A stretch of 64,000 nt of DNA from Hanleya hanleyi (GCA_036873755.1 JAVTVY010039337.1:62001-126000); one strand, 5' to 3'. Positions 25,501-39,700 are shown, counted from the first letter of the stretch. Translations and numbers: made by a program. The notes: generated from the letters alone by a model not told the origin.

Positions 25501-28500
25501 GACCATTAGGGACTCCCCTAGCTCCCAAAACGTCTATTTTCATACCCTTGGGCCACCGCGCATGCGCAGAATGCCGATATTTCAACCCCACACCCAGCCC
25601 ATCAGATGCCCCTTCACGAATGCTTCACTTGGATACCTCACTCGACCCCATCGGACCATTAGGGACTCCCCTAGATCCCAAAACGGCTATTTTCATACCC
25701 TTGGGCCACCGCGCATGCGCAGAATGCCGATATTTCAACCCCGCAACCAGCCCATCAGATGCCCCTTCACGAATGCTTCACTTTGATACCTCACTCGACC
25801 CCATTGGACCATTTTATCTAGGGACTACTTTTTCTCCGCGGAAGCTTTTTCCCGCATCACCGCCAGGACCGCATCACCGCGGAGGAATACATGGAACTAT
25901 TTTTGACCTTTGACCCGGAAATGAACTTGGACGGCTGTCGTTGACGTCACGTGACCAAGTACCCCTTAAATTTTACCCGGGGGAACAAATAAGTAGGTCA
26001 ATGGGACCCAATTTGCTGTTTATATACTACTAATCTTTTTCTCTATATGTTGATCTGTCACGTGCTAAAACATAGTGGTCCTACACGCGAGTCTGATTGG
26101 TCGAGTTTTCTAGGTAGGTATAGGAAAAAGATCTAGGTATGGAGTGCGAACTACAAGGATCAATAGATTACACGCATTAATGGTTAGGGTTATATTTGAG
26201 ATATCACCTCGTCAAATTCTTTAAAAATATACTCACGCCGTCAAACATGACGGGTTCGTACTTAATTCTGATTGGTCGCAAAGATGACACATAGACGGTG
26301 AACATATTGGGCGAAGATAATGTAGAGGCCGTGCTCTAGCGGCGCGTTGGCCGTACATTCCGTGGCGCTCTGGGGGCGCGCTGGTGACGCTCTGGCGGCA
26401 AGTTGGCGGTAACCTGGCGATGCTCAGACGTCTTAATAACCTCACTGCTCCTTCCTCCCCTTTTCTTGCACATGTGATCTAGATATTGTTGAAATTTATA
26501 TATGCGCACATTAGTCGATGACCACCAGTTCAAAAGAAATTTTCTATCAAGTACTTGTATTTAGTTTCGAGTAGTGTTCCAAGAACTGAAACTATTTGTC
26601 GTACGTTGTTCACCCCAACACAAAGAGGATATCACATAAAAGCTGAAACACTTTTTCCAGGTGCCGAATCCCGCATTGCCCTCAAAAGCCGAAGTCGAAG
26701 TGAAAACTGCGTCCTGTTGGATCACATACCACATAACAGTAACCAGTTCTCTTATGGAAACAAAGGTCCTGATTGTAACGTGAGTATCGATTAAAGGTGA
26801 ATTATACAAACTCGCCTGAGCAATTTAACATCTACATTGGATAATCAGTTCTCTGACAAATCGTATAAATCCGTAGACCAGTTTAACTATTCTGTATCTA
26901 TACAATTTCTTTTTATGGTGACAAGACCAGTCACAATTTTCTGTATACGTGTGTATCGATAATATTTCGTATTTCGTTAATGAAATATCAGGAATATCCC
27001 AGGATGTCCGTCAGCTTGATTGATACTATTAAATCCCTAAGTACCCGATGGAGCGAAATATCGACATCTGAATAATCAACTGTTAGATCTGGCAATACGA
27101 TAGGGGGTTTTTTTCTTATAATTTTTTTTTAATTTATTTTTTTATTTTTTTTATATATTATACAATTATGTGATTCCAATGAGGTGAATACGATGTGTTA
27201 TGGACCAGAGAAAACCGATATTCACCGAGGCCGAAGGCCGAGGTGAATATTGGTTTTCTCTGGTCCATAACACAACGTATTTACCGAATTGGAATCACAT
27301 AATTGTTTTATTATATGAAACAATCAAAATACGTTTGAATTTGCATTGGCTGGATGAAATATATATGGGGAAAGATGATTATTCTGAACCTTTTCATTAG
27401 ATATATCTCCCCATCACGCATGTTGGAACGAGACGTCAGCCGCACAACGGGTGTTCGAAATGACGTCATTCGCGCTTCGGCAGTGACGTCAACAAAAGTT
27501 ATATTCACCGGTCGGTGAATATAACATTCTGGCAGGTGAATATAGCTTTTTGTGAGATATCACATGACCACCGATGGACCAATCACACGGGATATTCGCC
27601 ACCAGTCATATAATAAATTTAAATGTATACTTGGACAAAACAGATAGATGACTATCCCTTGGGAAGATGCAGAAGAAGCTCAACCTATGTTACTGTTATT
27701 ATACCGGATCTGGAATGTGACGATTGTTACCTACAGTTGATGTCGGTGGATACCAGTTACGGTAAGTTCATTTATCTACAGTTTATGTCGGTGGACACCA
27801 GTCACGGTGAGTTCATTTATCTACAGTTTATGTCGGTGGACACCAGTTACGGTGAGTTCATGTATCGACAGTTTATATCCCTGGATACCAGTTACTGTGA
27901 GTTCATATGTCTAACGATCATCACCAGAATGATGAGGTTGATCCTGTTGGAATCCCATATAGCGATTTCAGACCCTCTATCTGTAGTTATGTGAGACGGC
28001 TGCTTCAATCTTTATGGGATGCTGTGAATAATAACAAATTTCATGAGTTCAAAAAAACTTTGGGCTATACTCATCTGAACAGCCAGAAACGTTTCGATCA
28101 AACCATATGATCAGGCGATGTAGAATCGGCCATAGACGATTAACTCACGAACATTTACTAAAAAAAAATAATGAACCAGTCCCAAGGTGTATTCCATGCC
28201 ACGAAGATCGCACAGTGAAACATATTCTTATCAACTCCATAGATTTTAAAATTGAGGTTCTTTTTATCGGGCGACTACTTTGGAAGATCTTTTTAGTCGG
28301 GTGAGAGAGGGCTGTGTCTTGGATTATTTGAGAGAAATCGGTTTGTTGTATAAGTTTTAATGTGTGTATGTTTTAATGTGTTGGATTACTAAATTGTTGG
28401 CTTGAGTACGTATAATTTTGTTTGATCGTCGCTATATAGCTGGAATATTGCTGTACGCGACGTTAAACCATAATTCTCTCTCTCTCTCTCTCTCTCTCTA

Positions 28501-29454
28501 GAATGAGTTGTTACATTTTGTACTTAAGCAATGTACCCTGAATCATGATGACACTCGGAAATGTTAACCCTTATTGATGCACCCATCGTCCATCCATTCT
28601 TTCCAAGATGCTGTCAAGAATTTTCTTTTTGTACCAAATTGCCAGTCTTACTCGATATTAGAAAATTGTCAGTTATTTTCTTACATCTGAATTTAAGCCA
28701 TTTCTGAAGTTTTGGATAATTTCGGTATGCTTTTTGGTGTTCATTGGAAACCCATTAAACAAGTAGAGCTCATTTGATTCATAATAAAAGCGTCTAGTCC
28801 ATCATTTATTATTCAGCCGTCGTCCATAATCCAAAATACTAGCTAATTCATATAACAACATTAGTAACAGCATTAGCACCAACGGTCAGCAGTTTTCAAT
28901 GACGCCAGCAAGACATCATGATGTTCCAAAAATATCAAATCCGTATCGTTGATCAGTATTCTTAATCCATATGATTTTCGATAAAGTCGTTATCTAGAGA
29001 AGGATGTATCTCCGTCACACTTTGATTGTGTCTGTTCCATATGAGCACCATAAGGATCTTGAAGTACATGGGTTTATACGGCCCCTAGTTCCGGGTTAAG
29101 CGGAATTAGACACAAGATACGAAACGTGACGCATAGATCTTGCAAGCTACGCTCGTATTTTGCTATCAGCATGCAGTGGACATGTATATATTAGATCGTA
29201 TACCAAGATCATTCCACTTCCTGGTGATGCCCGATCATAGACCGAAATATACAAGTCACATTAGCAACATCATGAATTTGTCGTTACTGTTTGTGTTTTA
29301 AGCCAATATGTGTACATATAACAATGACAATATACTATTGAACGTTTCTTTTATTGCCTGCACGATTTTCTATTTTAGGCGCTAGTCCCTGCGTAGTGAA
29401 TGAGACTTCCACCAACTGCACTGTGTACTTTTCCTGCGCAAATATTAAAATTTG
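13540..29454 (+). CDS. Exons 1-4: domain resembling polysaccharide-monooxygenase-like proteins
   Basis: Exon 1 (13540-13645) reads GPPCGLPGDDG…MTIRWEEIISHD. Exon 2 (26661-26779) has ESRIAL and CVLLDHIPHNSN. Exon 3 (27644-27761) has TYVTVIIPDLECDDCYLQLM. Exon 4 (29379-29454) has SPCVVNETSTNCTVYFSCAN. From memory, the order PPCG…W.E.I.H, LLDHIPHN, P…C..C.LQ, Y..CA.I resembles the bacterial SCE4755-type polysaccharide-monooxygenase-like family (chitin-binding type-4 relatives). That is an inference, not a search result. Copper enzymes of this class use the mature N-terminal His, which would lie in the missing upstream exon, so activity cannot be judged. Splice phases: exon 1 ends G|, exon 2 starts |GT, exons 2-3 join in phase 0, exon 3 ends G|, exon 4 starts |GC and ends TG|. 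Confidence 0.6.
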
Positions 29455-32400
29455 GTAAGATCTTTGGAGGACAATCCATACCAGCTACATAATGCATACT
29501 TCGGACGGGTCAATAGACTCTCTCTGTGTGATCTTCCTCGGATACCGCCCTACACATCTTCATATAAGGACAGATGATCTTTCACAATGTAATTACAGTA
29601 TGTAAATGTACATTTCATGTTCCTTGTATCAGTGGATGTTGCTTGCCGATTTATGTTTTTCTCTGTTTTATATTGCTCTCCTGGGCGCCACATACAGAGT
29701 TTTTGAACCTTTCGACCAAATATGTTTCGGATCAGCAAAAGGGCGTTTATATTTCTGTGACTCCCAGTGACCCCACAACTACCTTGACCCAAGTTTCACG
29801 ACCTTTATATCAAAACTGTGGCCTTACCGGCCTAACAAATTTCATGTTCCTGGCTCCTAGAGGGCGTTAGATGGCCCTTTTACTCCCAATCTTCCCTTAC
29901 TCCTGGGATCTTCCTGTAATATTACGCTAAGCACATTTTTGTGACGACAAATACGAGCCATACAGTGTTAACATGTAGGCATACATTTTAGATTCTCTGC
30001 CCCCTATTGGTGTTGAGTACCCTTTTTCATTTTGTTTTTGTGTGTGATTTATTAAAGCTACTTTCCCCAACCCCATATCTATCCTAGCAAAGTTGTACGG
30101 CCTATTGACAAAAACAAACTAATTACAAATTCCGGTGCCGTTTTTAAACTCCTGTTATCTTGGTCGTGGCCGTACGGACCGGACAAACAAACAGAGACGG
30201 TGATAATATGTCATATGACGTCACACACTATGAAGATATCGATGTCGGCGCACGAACACATGTCACCATGGTTACAGTGAAAGAGTAATTGACCCAATCT
30301 ACACCAGGTCTGTGTATAAGAAACAAGCTAAATATTTGGAAGGATATAGTATTATTCATTATGATGACCCGATGATAAAGGGGAAATAGGACAAAAATCA
30401 TGAAATACTCCAAATGGCGGCAAAGAGGCCGCTCATCACATCCGCATGCAATGGCATACCGGCCGTAGTCATTCACCCACAGCGACAATGTGGTCAGAGC
30501 AGAGTGCAACATGATGTGCGCCATCATCCGTCGTAAGCTCTAATTTGGAGTCATATCACGAATATATCGCATCAACGTTGATGGGTAAAGATGAAAACAA
30601 CTTAATTAAGTGACTCTTTTCAGTGAGTATTCATTCAGAATACAAAAAAAAAACAATCTGGCTATTCTCCCAGCTGAGATCCTCCATAATACCTCAATTT
30701 CTGGACATGTGTCGGTGAGTTCATTTGGCTCACAAGATGAAAATGTAAACATCTCTTCGATACGTACGTTCCCGTAAAATATTTGCCATGAAGATTGCGA
30801 ACAAATGAAAAGACTAACGAACGCCGACTTCAGAGGATAGGACATGACTGCGAGAAGGTTGAAAATTGGGGTCTTCATAATCCTGAACCGAAACCTGTCC
30901 AGCGAGAGAGCAACGAGATTAGTAATGTCTGCACCCTGAATTTTTAAAACTTACGAATTGACTGCATCTGTCATTTTGCTAAAATAAAATTCTTAGATTT
31001 GGGTCGACGAAGAGGAGAACAAGGCAGAAACGCGGTTTTATTTGGAATGGGGACATTATGTATGAGCAAAAACTCCATGTGCCAGCAAGATGCTCAATCA
31101 GAACTAAAGGGTTAGTTCGTCAGTCCAAAGCGTATTTCTTTGTCGGAGGGTGGGGTGGAGGTCCGCTCTGAATCAAAATGGGTTATTAGGGGGAGAGAGC
31201 TAATAAAATAAAATAAAACAATAGGATCTGCTGCATGCCAACGATAAATACAGTGCATTCCCGACGTCAGAGTGAATATGTCAGTGTTTCAGTGTACCTT
31301 CAGGCGAAAATCCCAATAAAATTTAAATTATTTTGGTATTTTCAAACATCCAGAATAAACTGAAAAGCATGTAATAAATAGAAAATCCACCGCTTCTGAA
31401 CGAATGCCACAAATATTTCATCTCGCGCGTTTGGGTGAGAAGTTGTCATTTTCAAAAGTGGCTTTGCCACCACCACTCGTCGCCAGACGTCGTCAATGCT
31501 TTCCACCTCTTATATATCTCATCAGTTTAGATATTATCGTAGAGGGACAACTATTTGTCCCGGAAATTGATTGAAATTTCAGTTTAAGGGCCGCTTCCCG
31601 TACGGATTTCCCGGAAAACTCGGGTGGTGGTGAATTATAGGTGTCCAGTCCGACAAACCGCCACACCGGTGAGACAACGTCCGGAAAAAAAAAGTACTGA
31701 CAGAAATCGCAATGGATATTTCAAATTAGAGATACTTTTACATCCAACAAATTGGTCAATTGGCCAATCTATAGCTACTGGCAAGGATTAGAGAACGGAT
31801 GTGTGAATCACGGTGATCGATAGAACAAGGAAACCCATAATATACCAGACAACAACATCACCATGAACAATTCAGTGGGGTCCTCCAGTCACCTAATAGA
31901 GGAAGTCCCTATCATCAAACAACGTCTATCCAAACCTCTGTCACCCGCTGCATGCATCGTCCCAGAGAAAGCCTATGACAGTGTCACGGACGGGACCTAC
32001 CCTACATCAAGTACAAGTTAAGCAAATGTTTGATCACTGGATAGATACGTGGTTACATTGACCACCTACCGGTACCGAATCCACAGATGCAGCTTTTCTA
32101 CCATTTGCAGTCGAAGATCGAAATAAATATTAATGTGGAGAAAAATGGCCCAATGGTGATGGCATTTCTGACAACTGCAACCTTTATCTTTAGCGAAATC
32201 CATCAACTTTCCTGTCGACAGCGAATTACGCCTTTATAAATTAAAACACCATTTTGGCGAGACCGCGACTTGTAATATAATTTTCATGGTTCATCCTCAG
32301 ATAACCATCGAGGGAAAAATTCAGTTCAGAATCTCCCATGAAAACCAAAGGTTAGGCAAAGCACTAAAGATAGGATCATTTCAAAGTGTTTGCACATGAA

Positions 32401-35400
32401 TGTTATCCTGTTTGAATGTCCCGGCCCAGCTGAGGAAAGATGAGTTTACACATCAATGCTATCCTATACGAATATACTAGCCCAGCTGGGGACAGATCGG
32501 TTACTCTTGACAAGTGTAGGAATTTGTCGGCTATCATCTATTAAAACGATTCCTACTTCAACGAGGAATCAAGCAACAACTCGTTCTACTCGTGGAACAC
32601 TGCGGGGTATCCAGATTGGACAGTACATTCCACCTCAAAAATCACGTTCGCAGAACATTTACATATCAACACAGCGGTGTGTGAATCCCTAACTCTCGCT
32701 CTCTCTCTCTAGAGTATTTATGTAGTTCAAGGCAAAGAAATATCAAACTATTAATGGCACGTGATCAAATGAAGAACGATACATTAAAGACTTCTGGTAT
32801 TTTCTTCGAAGTCATGTTCATTGGGGCATAGTTCTTCACCTGATCTTATTCCCTACCTTTACAGGCCGACTCCCGCGGGACAGGGAAAGTTTTTGAACAG
32901 CTGTACTGAGTATCCCTACAACCTTGACGGGCCATGGCCGTACGCTCCAATATCCACCTTTGATGTAAGTACTATAAACGTGAAACTATGCACGGAAAGC
33001 GAGAAACTGAAATGCAGACTGTCACATTGTTTTCTGTTTGCATTTGACGTTATGGTACCCATTCGGGTTTACAACATATGATATTAGAAACAAGTTTACC
33101 TTTGACCATACTTTCTGTAGTTGATGGCCGCAAATGTTACATTCTATTAAAGTTCAGGATTTCTCACAAGTACTACTTTCTTTCTCTTTAAAAAAAATCA
33201 ATTTTCGTATTTTCCAAATTAGACAGTTAATTCATTCACTGAATTTGAGATTTATGTTTTCAGGTGGACCCAGCTGTCGTAGATACGTTCTTCTTCGCGG
33301 CCTCTATTAACTTCCAGTTTCGTACACTAACTTACGATGTCCATCCGAAAGATGTAAATTTGACAGATATGTGAGTCAATTTTCTATTGCAGCAGCTATA
33401 TAATTTCTGCATGTACCGTCCGTATGTCGTGGTTTGGGTGAACTGATATTTTTTTGTGAAAAGATATGACAAAAATGTTTGTCTAAATATCCTTTTCAGT
33501 GTTGCAGATTCAGAGGGATTTTACGATGTCCCCACGGGATTGATAGCTAAACGTTTCCGTAGAGTGTCTATTGATGAGCCCATATATCGAGGAGAAATCG
33601 ATGTACCTGACCCGTTTCTCCGAGAGCGATTGCTGGTAATGACCTTAATCTCGATAGTTTGGTATCCCTTTTCTCGGCATTGAATTATACAGCCTGATTC
33701 ATATGTATAACATTGTAATATGTACTGTCTGACAATCAATACACAGAATAAATATTCAGGTGAGCATTTTTGGAAAGAACAGTTCCCTGACATAACCTAC
33801 TACTGTTCCTCTTGCAATATCATCTTAATATACTTGACAACAACTGGGAGATTTTTAGAAAAGTATAGAATAATGCAACTGGTCATTGTTACACAGTTTA
33901 ATTCGTCACAGTTTACTTTATACGAATCATTCCATTTCAGAGTGGAAGAATAGGAATTGGACTTCGGACCTTTGAAGAGGGCCTCATTTTATTCAACCTA
34001 ATTAAAAAATCGACTGTACGTACTAAATATATAAAAAGTTTCAACATTTTATTATGTATTCTTGATGAAATACTGCGTATTCTCTTATTTGTCCATCTCA
34101 AAGTTTACATACATTTAGAATCGGTAAAGTGAACCAGTGAATTCGTATACAGAACCGATTTTAAAACAATATCTATGTTAAACACATTATACTCATAGGA
34201 ATCATCTCCGATTGTATCTGTTTCCCCTACCGGGAGTGAAAACTCAGCAGTTGAAATAGAATACGGATTATAAAAAGTAATCTTATATTTGTCGTGAAAT
34301 GCTAAAACTAATGCAAGGAACAATTAAAAAAGTGATATCGTAGATAAGCCACGAAAGAAGAGAACAGGAACGAAGCAACTTCTTGGACGAAGTGAAAATG
34401 TTTAGATTCAATTGAACTAGCAAAGCCTGTGTCGTGTCGGAAGAGTATATCTTAAGTCACAGGTGTCATTAATCCATAATAGACTATGACAAACTTATCA
34501 TTTTTGTAAGCAGACCAATTAAATGGTCATGCCATCATGTCAAAATAGACCGTGGCGGTTCCATTTTTCTATGTTGAACTTACAGTAAATGAACATTTCC
34601 GGTTTCAGCTCTCACGAAATGACATCATGACTTGCATGTTGAAGGTATTGTTAATGAACATTTCTGGACATGTGAACGTACGACCGTCAAGGGGACTATG
34701 TGTAGTAAACTCAATTTCGTTTTTATTACTGTAGAGATTTGAAAGGGGTTTGTATCTGGGTAACAGCCTCAGCTACACAGCAACTGGATTGCTGAAATCT
34801 CTGCAGTTTTCCGGCCGAAATGCAGTTTATACGACAGCTGTTGAACAATCGGGTCCGTGTGCTTTACCCACAAGGAATCTTAATGTAAGTCTGATCATGG
34901 ATTCTGCTAACAATCGTGTCTTTCAAACAACAGAGTATCATATAATCAAAATGAATTGTCCCTTTCGTTTAGGTCTTCTATCGTTGTTTGCGAACGGGAA
35001 AGTGTGCAACACATTTATTAAACTTTAGACTTATTCCATCTATTGTTATTAATTTGTTTTAAATTAACAAATGAGACGATACTCAGTTTGGGAAAATTAA
35101 AACCGTCTTTACTTCATACAAATATATGTATTAGACTTTGGCTAGGAGAATCATTCTTGTAGCGAAAACGAAATGATATATTTGTTTTTCAAGGCCGTAT
35201 TGATGTCAACTGATGCCCCCGGAGAAGTGCGCGGACTGGTCGAGATGTCACAACTGGAATATAACCTGTATCTAACAGCCATTCTCCCTGTTCCAGAGAA
35301 CATTACAACCACTGCGCAACAACTGTATTTCACCCACACAAGACGGAATATATGTTAGTCCTACAGTCTTTTGGTTAAGATCACAAAGCCAGCTTCGGTA

Positions 35401-36679
35401 CAATCTACATTTATATATGTTCTTATTTTGGTTTGTATAGTCTTCACAAAAAATACTTATTTATCCACGAAACTAGAAGAGCTAAAACAAAATTCCTCAC
35501 TTGTATTCATATCCTAGTTACCTTTCTATTCTGCAAAAAAAATGACCATAATAAAAATTGAAACCTTGTTGTTCTAGTTAACATTACAGCCCGGTTAAGC
35601 GTTCCTGGAGAACTGTCTCAGCCCCGTTCTAACAGTTACATATACGATGGTATAGCTGATCTCGTGGATTTCATGGTACTCACCGGAGGTGCGTTAACCT
35701 TTTGAACCATGATAATGTCGATCCGCAGTAGTTCGCTCCCAAGTACTAAAAACTGGGTAATGTGTATGTTTTTGTTTAAGTGAACGCGATGTGATCGAAC
35801 CTATCATTCAAATCCAAATATATATACCACCATCTTTAACACACGAAGTCATTGAAAACGTTTGACGGTTCCTCTCTGGTAAGAAGCTCGATTGTGTTTT
35901 CTAATTTTCACTGCATGTAATTTCGGTGCAGGTTCTTACGGAGAAAGTCCTTCTATTAATGATGCTGAATTCTTTGTGGGCGACTATTGGTTATCAACAA
36001 ATCTAATCTCAGGACTAAACTTCATTACGATATATTACAAGAGTATGAAGATTTTGCCTCAAAATTGTTATCGTGGACGGCATTATTGGGTGTTAAGGTT
36101 AGACTGATATAACGTTTTGTTACAGGTGAAATGCCAGATACAGTCAGAGCTTCTTTAACATCCGCTGTTGAGGGATCGCTAATATTAACAAGGTTGACAG
36201 GAACAGTCAAAAATGGAGTTTCGGTAAGTAAACTTACAGCCGTAAAACTAGACGTAATTAAGTGGTTTTATTATTATTTTTCCATTTTTTTAATGGTTTC
36301 CGAAATTTTCAAACAAAGCATAATTCAACTACAGTAGCAATATCGAATATATTGTCTTATACAGCGAAAGTTATTCCATTTTACATTTCCACAAGTTATT
36401 TGGTTTTGGATTTTGCCTTGTCTAGGCTTTGATTCGAGATGAATGGGGTCAAATAACTGGGATGGCCATCCTGTCTTTTGGCGAAAACACACTCCTCGAT
36501 ACCACGCTTCTGGTAAGGAACTCCATATCTTTCTACTAGGAAACATGCCAGTTCATAATCATGTTGCGTTTGTAATTCAAACATATCTACATTTGTGAGT
36601 GCCCTGTATTCCAATCTCTGCCAACCTCAGAGCTGTGATTTCGCTATATAGCTGCAATATTGCTGAATTGTTAAACCTT

Positions 36680-36714
<35 letters not shown>

Positions 36715-39700
36715 TGTCTGATTGATAAATGGTGAAATCCTGGAGCAATTTTTGTAACGTCGGTTTTCATCATCTTTGCAAAATCTATTCTATGTGACAG
36801 AGATCCAAAGGAAATGGGCAATATTTGCATGTTGTTTGAGATAGTTTCTGAGAAACATTTTTTCGAAGATACTGATCTTGAATACAATAATTGGAGCATA
36901 TATCAATTTCTTAACAAGATCCATCACATTCGCCATATATTCTTATCACAAGGATGCTAGCAACTCGTGGATGGTATGCGAACTGCGGCTGCTTCGCGAA
37001 TACCATATCTGAAGTCTATATATGATGATATAAGAGACATATTGAAAACTAGAGCTGGTAGAGCTGAATCCCTCATTGTCTCTCACATATTTTACAGCTT
37101 GTAAACTTCACTGGCATGCCTCTGCCAGGCGGATTGTATGGGCCAGCCCTCCCTGGACGATCAGGTCCCCGAGTTTTCCCACCAGCACACAATATCAGCA
37201 TGAGTCCTCTCGGAAATGGAATTTGGGCGGCATCTGCAATGATAGAGGTGAGCTATGTAGTAAAATAACCTGTGTTTTTAGCCTACACATTCCCAATGGC
37301 GTAATAATAAGGCATGTATTTGTAGCATCTCCAGAGATGGAGCTCCATCGCTCCCAGATGACGCCCTTATCTGTCCCCTCCATTTTAACCTAGGATGAAA
37401 TCCACACCATAACCACCCTGGAGCAGTTTTGTCTCAACGTGCCTGGCTTTTCTATTCAACTTGTTAATTATGCTAAGGAAAGAAGTTTCACTATATCAGT
37501 TTGCATTTTCTGTCCTGATATTATTCGCATTTTTAGTTTTGTTTACAAGGATATGAAAACTGTATTTTTTAGGCCAACAGTGCTCAGTATATACGATACC
37601 TTTGGTCTGGCTGGTTTTACATAGATGTCGCGCGAAATTTGAACACAGAGCATCGTCAAATCAGCGGTCAGGTAAGTATAGAACAAAGTTATTAGAGATA
37701 ATGTAACTCTCTTTAGAATACTGCAATCACTTGGCAAGTTTGAAAAAATGAAATCCAGACTGTAGACGGCTGATACGAAGGAAACGTGACATGACAACAT
37801 CTTTTCATTAAGTCATAACAGGGTAGGAACATAGAATGGTGTCATCGGATATGCAGTCATTTATCCCACAGCTTGCACTCTGACAGCTGTGCAAGCTGAT
37901 TTGCAAACGCAAACTGAATTTTTTAATTAAATATAAGATTTGTTTTCTTGATTTCTTCTTTTTGGAAAAAAAGGATAAACGATGACAAATTTTAAATAAA
38001 TATAAAATTGCAGCTCCATAGTGTGTGTAATTTTAGCATGTTGTGGACTGTGATACCAATCTCCAATGTACGAGTTGTTACAGCGAAACAGCTCACCAAT
38101 TACCAGTATACGAGTTGTCAGAGCATTTCCATCATAGCTCTCTAGATTTGTATCTAATACCGCTTATGCCGGTGCTAGGGGCCGTGTGGTCATATCATCC
38201 AAGTTGCCACATGAACAGATACAATAAAAGCGTACCTGAGAAACAACACATATCACTAATCGTTAGATTCTTGGTATGTGCTTTAGAATAGGTTAACCAG
38301 AGGACTATTCTGTGAAGTCATGTGACGCAGTCAGTATGTCGGCACCTCTTCCCACTTCCCTTATATGTGTTGTAATATATTTGTAACTGTTTATGTCTAA
38401 CTTGAATGAATTGAGACATTGACATTAACATGTACCAAAAGAGCCAAGACATCCCAAGGACCTTGAGAGATTCTCGAATGAAATGGTGTTTTTCTCAACA
38501 ACGCTTTGGTTGTGAGTGTAAAGTTGATAATTTGAATGATGCGATAGCCCGGTTCATAACACCGACTCGAGTCAATCAGCTACATGAAACTTGGATCTTA
38601 TTTTTGGATACATCTTTGTGAAAACCAATATTTCATTCTAATGTATTGTAAGATATAACGTCAACGTTTCTTTCTTCATACATACAGTTGTCAAAGGTGG
38701 ATAAATGGGCATGCCAAAATTCTGCAAGCGTTCTTTGTAAGTATGACCAATTATAGTTTAAGTATATGAAAGTACTCGAAACTCCAAGCGCGTCCAATCA
38801 AAGCTTCTCATTTTCACATGCTGATAGCAAAAGAGGAGCGTAGCGTGCAAGATCTATGGTGTTACGTTTCTTAATCCGAGGCTAGGGGTTGTATGAACCC
38901 ATTTACTTCGACATCACCATGATGTTCATATGAACAGGCACAATCAAGTGTGACTGATATATCATCCACTAGATAACGACCATGCAACGAAAATCATATA
39001 GATTAAAAATACTGATCAGCTATTTGGATTTGATACTTTCGGAACATCACGATGTTTTGCCGGCATCATTGAAAACTGTTGACCGCCTCTCTCTTTCATG
39101 GAACTAGCCTATGTTTATATATACTATGATTGTGGATGTGCTAGAAGCCAAGGTTAATGCTGTTATATGAATTAGGTCTTTGTATTATGGACGCGGAAAT
39201 TCTTTAATGGAAGTCGACTGAATTTTGAATGGCAGACTAGACGCTTGTAATATTGCGTTCCAAAGCGAATGATTATTTCCAAAAAGCAATCTTAGGTCAT
39301 TTTAATATAAATTTACATCGGTTCTTCGCGAATTTTGTCTATGCTCTTTGTGGCTCCCATCTCGTCTCCATTCTACGAGAATGCCATATGCAGTCAACCA
39401 GATGCCCCCACACCCTCGTAATGTCATTGATTACATGAGAGTGAAACTCTGTGAATGGCATGATGTTAGTCCATTTCCTTCGCGTGCTAAGGAGAATACC
39501 GGATTCAATTTTTCAATTGGAATTGCTTATTCAAGTTGACTTAGGAAGAAGTAAATAGAATAAGAGAGTTTTCGCGTCAATAATCAAAAGATCTATTTCG
39601 TATGACATTTATCACCAGTTCCTAATGTGTATGAAATAAAAATAATCAAAACACAAGATGGTTTCCCAGAAGAGAGAAGCGGTCAACAGTTTTTAATGTT

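Larger units (their letters stand above)
18694..26031. mobile_element. Polinton/Maverick-like element, 7,338 bp, non-autonomous
   Basis: Both termini read AGTAGTATATAAACAG when taken from outside in, the arms are inverted repeats of about 2.0 kb, and the 6-bp duplication AATCTT flanks the element exactly. AG…CT ends, a 6-bp duplication and a virus-type packaging ATPase are hallmarks of Polintons and their relatives. The ~3.3-kb core encodes only the ATPase, a zinc-finger/acidic protein, a ~116-residue protein and perhaps one minus-strand protein. I see no family-B DNA polymerase, retroviral-type integrase, protease or capsid, so the element would need a helper. It sits in the 13-kb first intron of the ZP gene. 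Its coding part has at least two frameshifts, so this copy is probably decaying. Confidence 0.85.

Noticed and set aside
26574..26660. Longer version of exon 2 starting near 26574
   Set aside because: The acceptor CTTTTTCCAG at 26660 is stronger and is the one that gives the two-base phase needed after exon 1.
32456..32700. Stretch with SFYSWNTAGYPDW in one frame, looking like an exon
   Set aside because: Its phase is not needed: exon 4 (TG|) joins exon 5 (G|CC) directly to restore a codon. No clear acceptor-donor pair around it.
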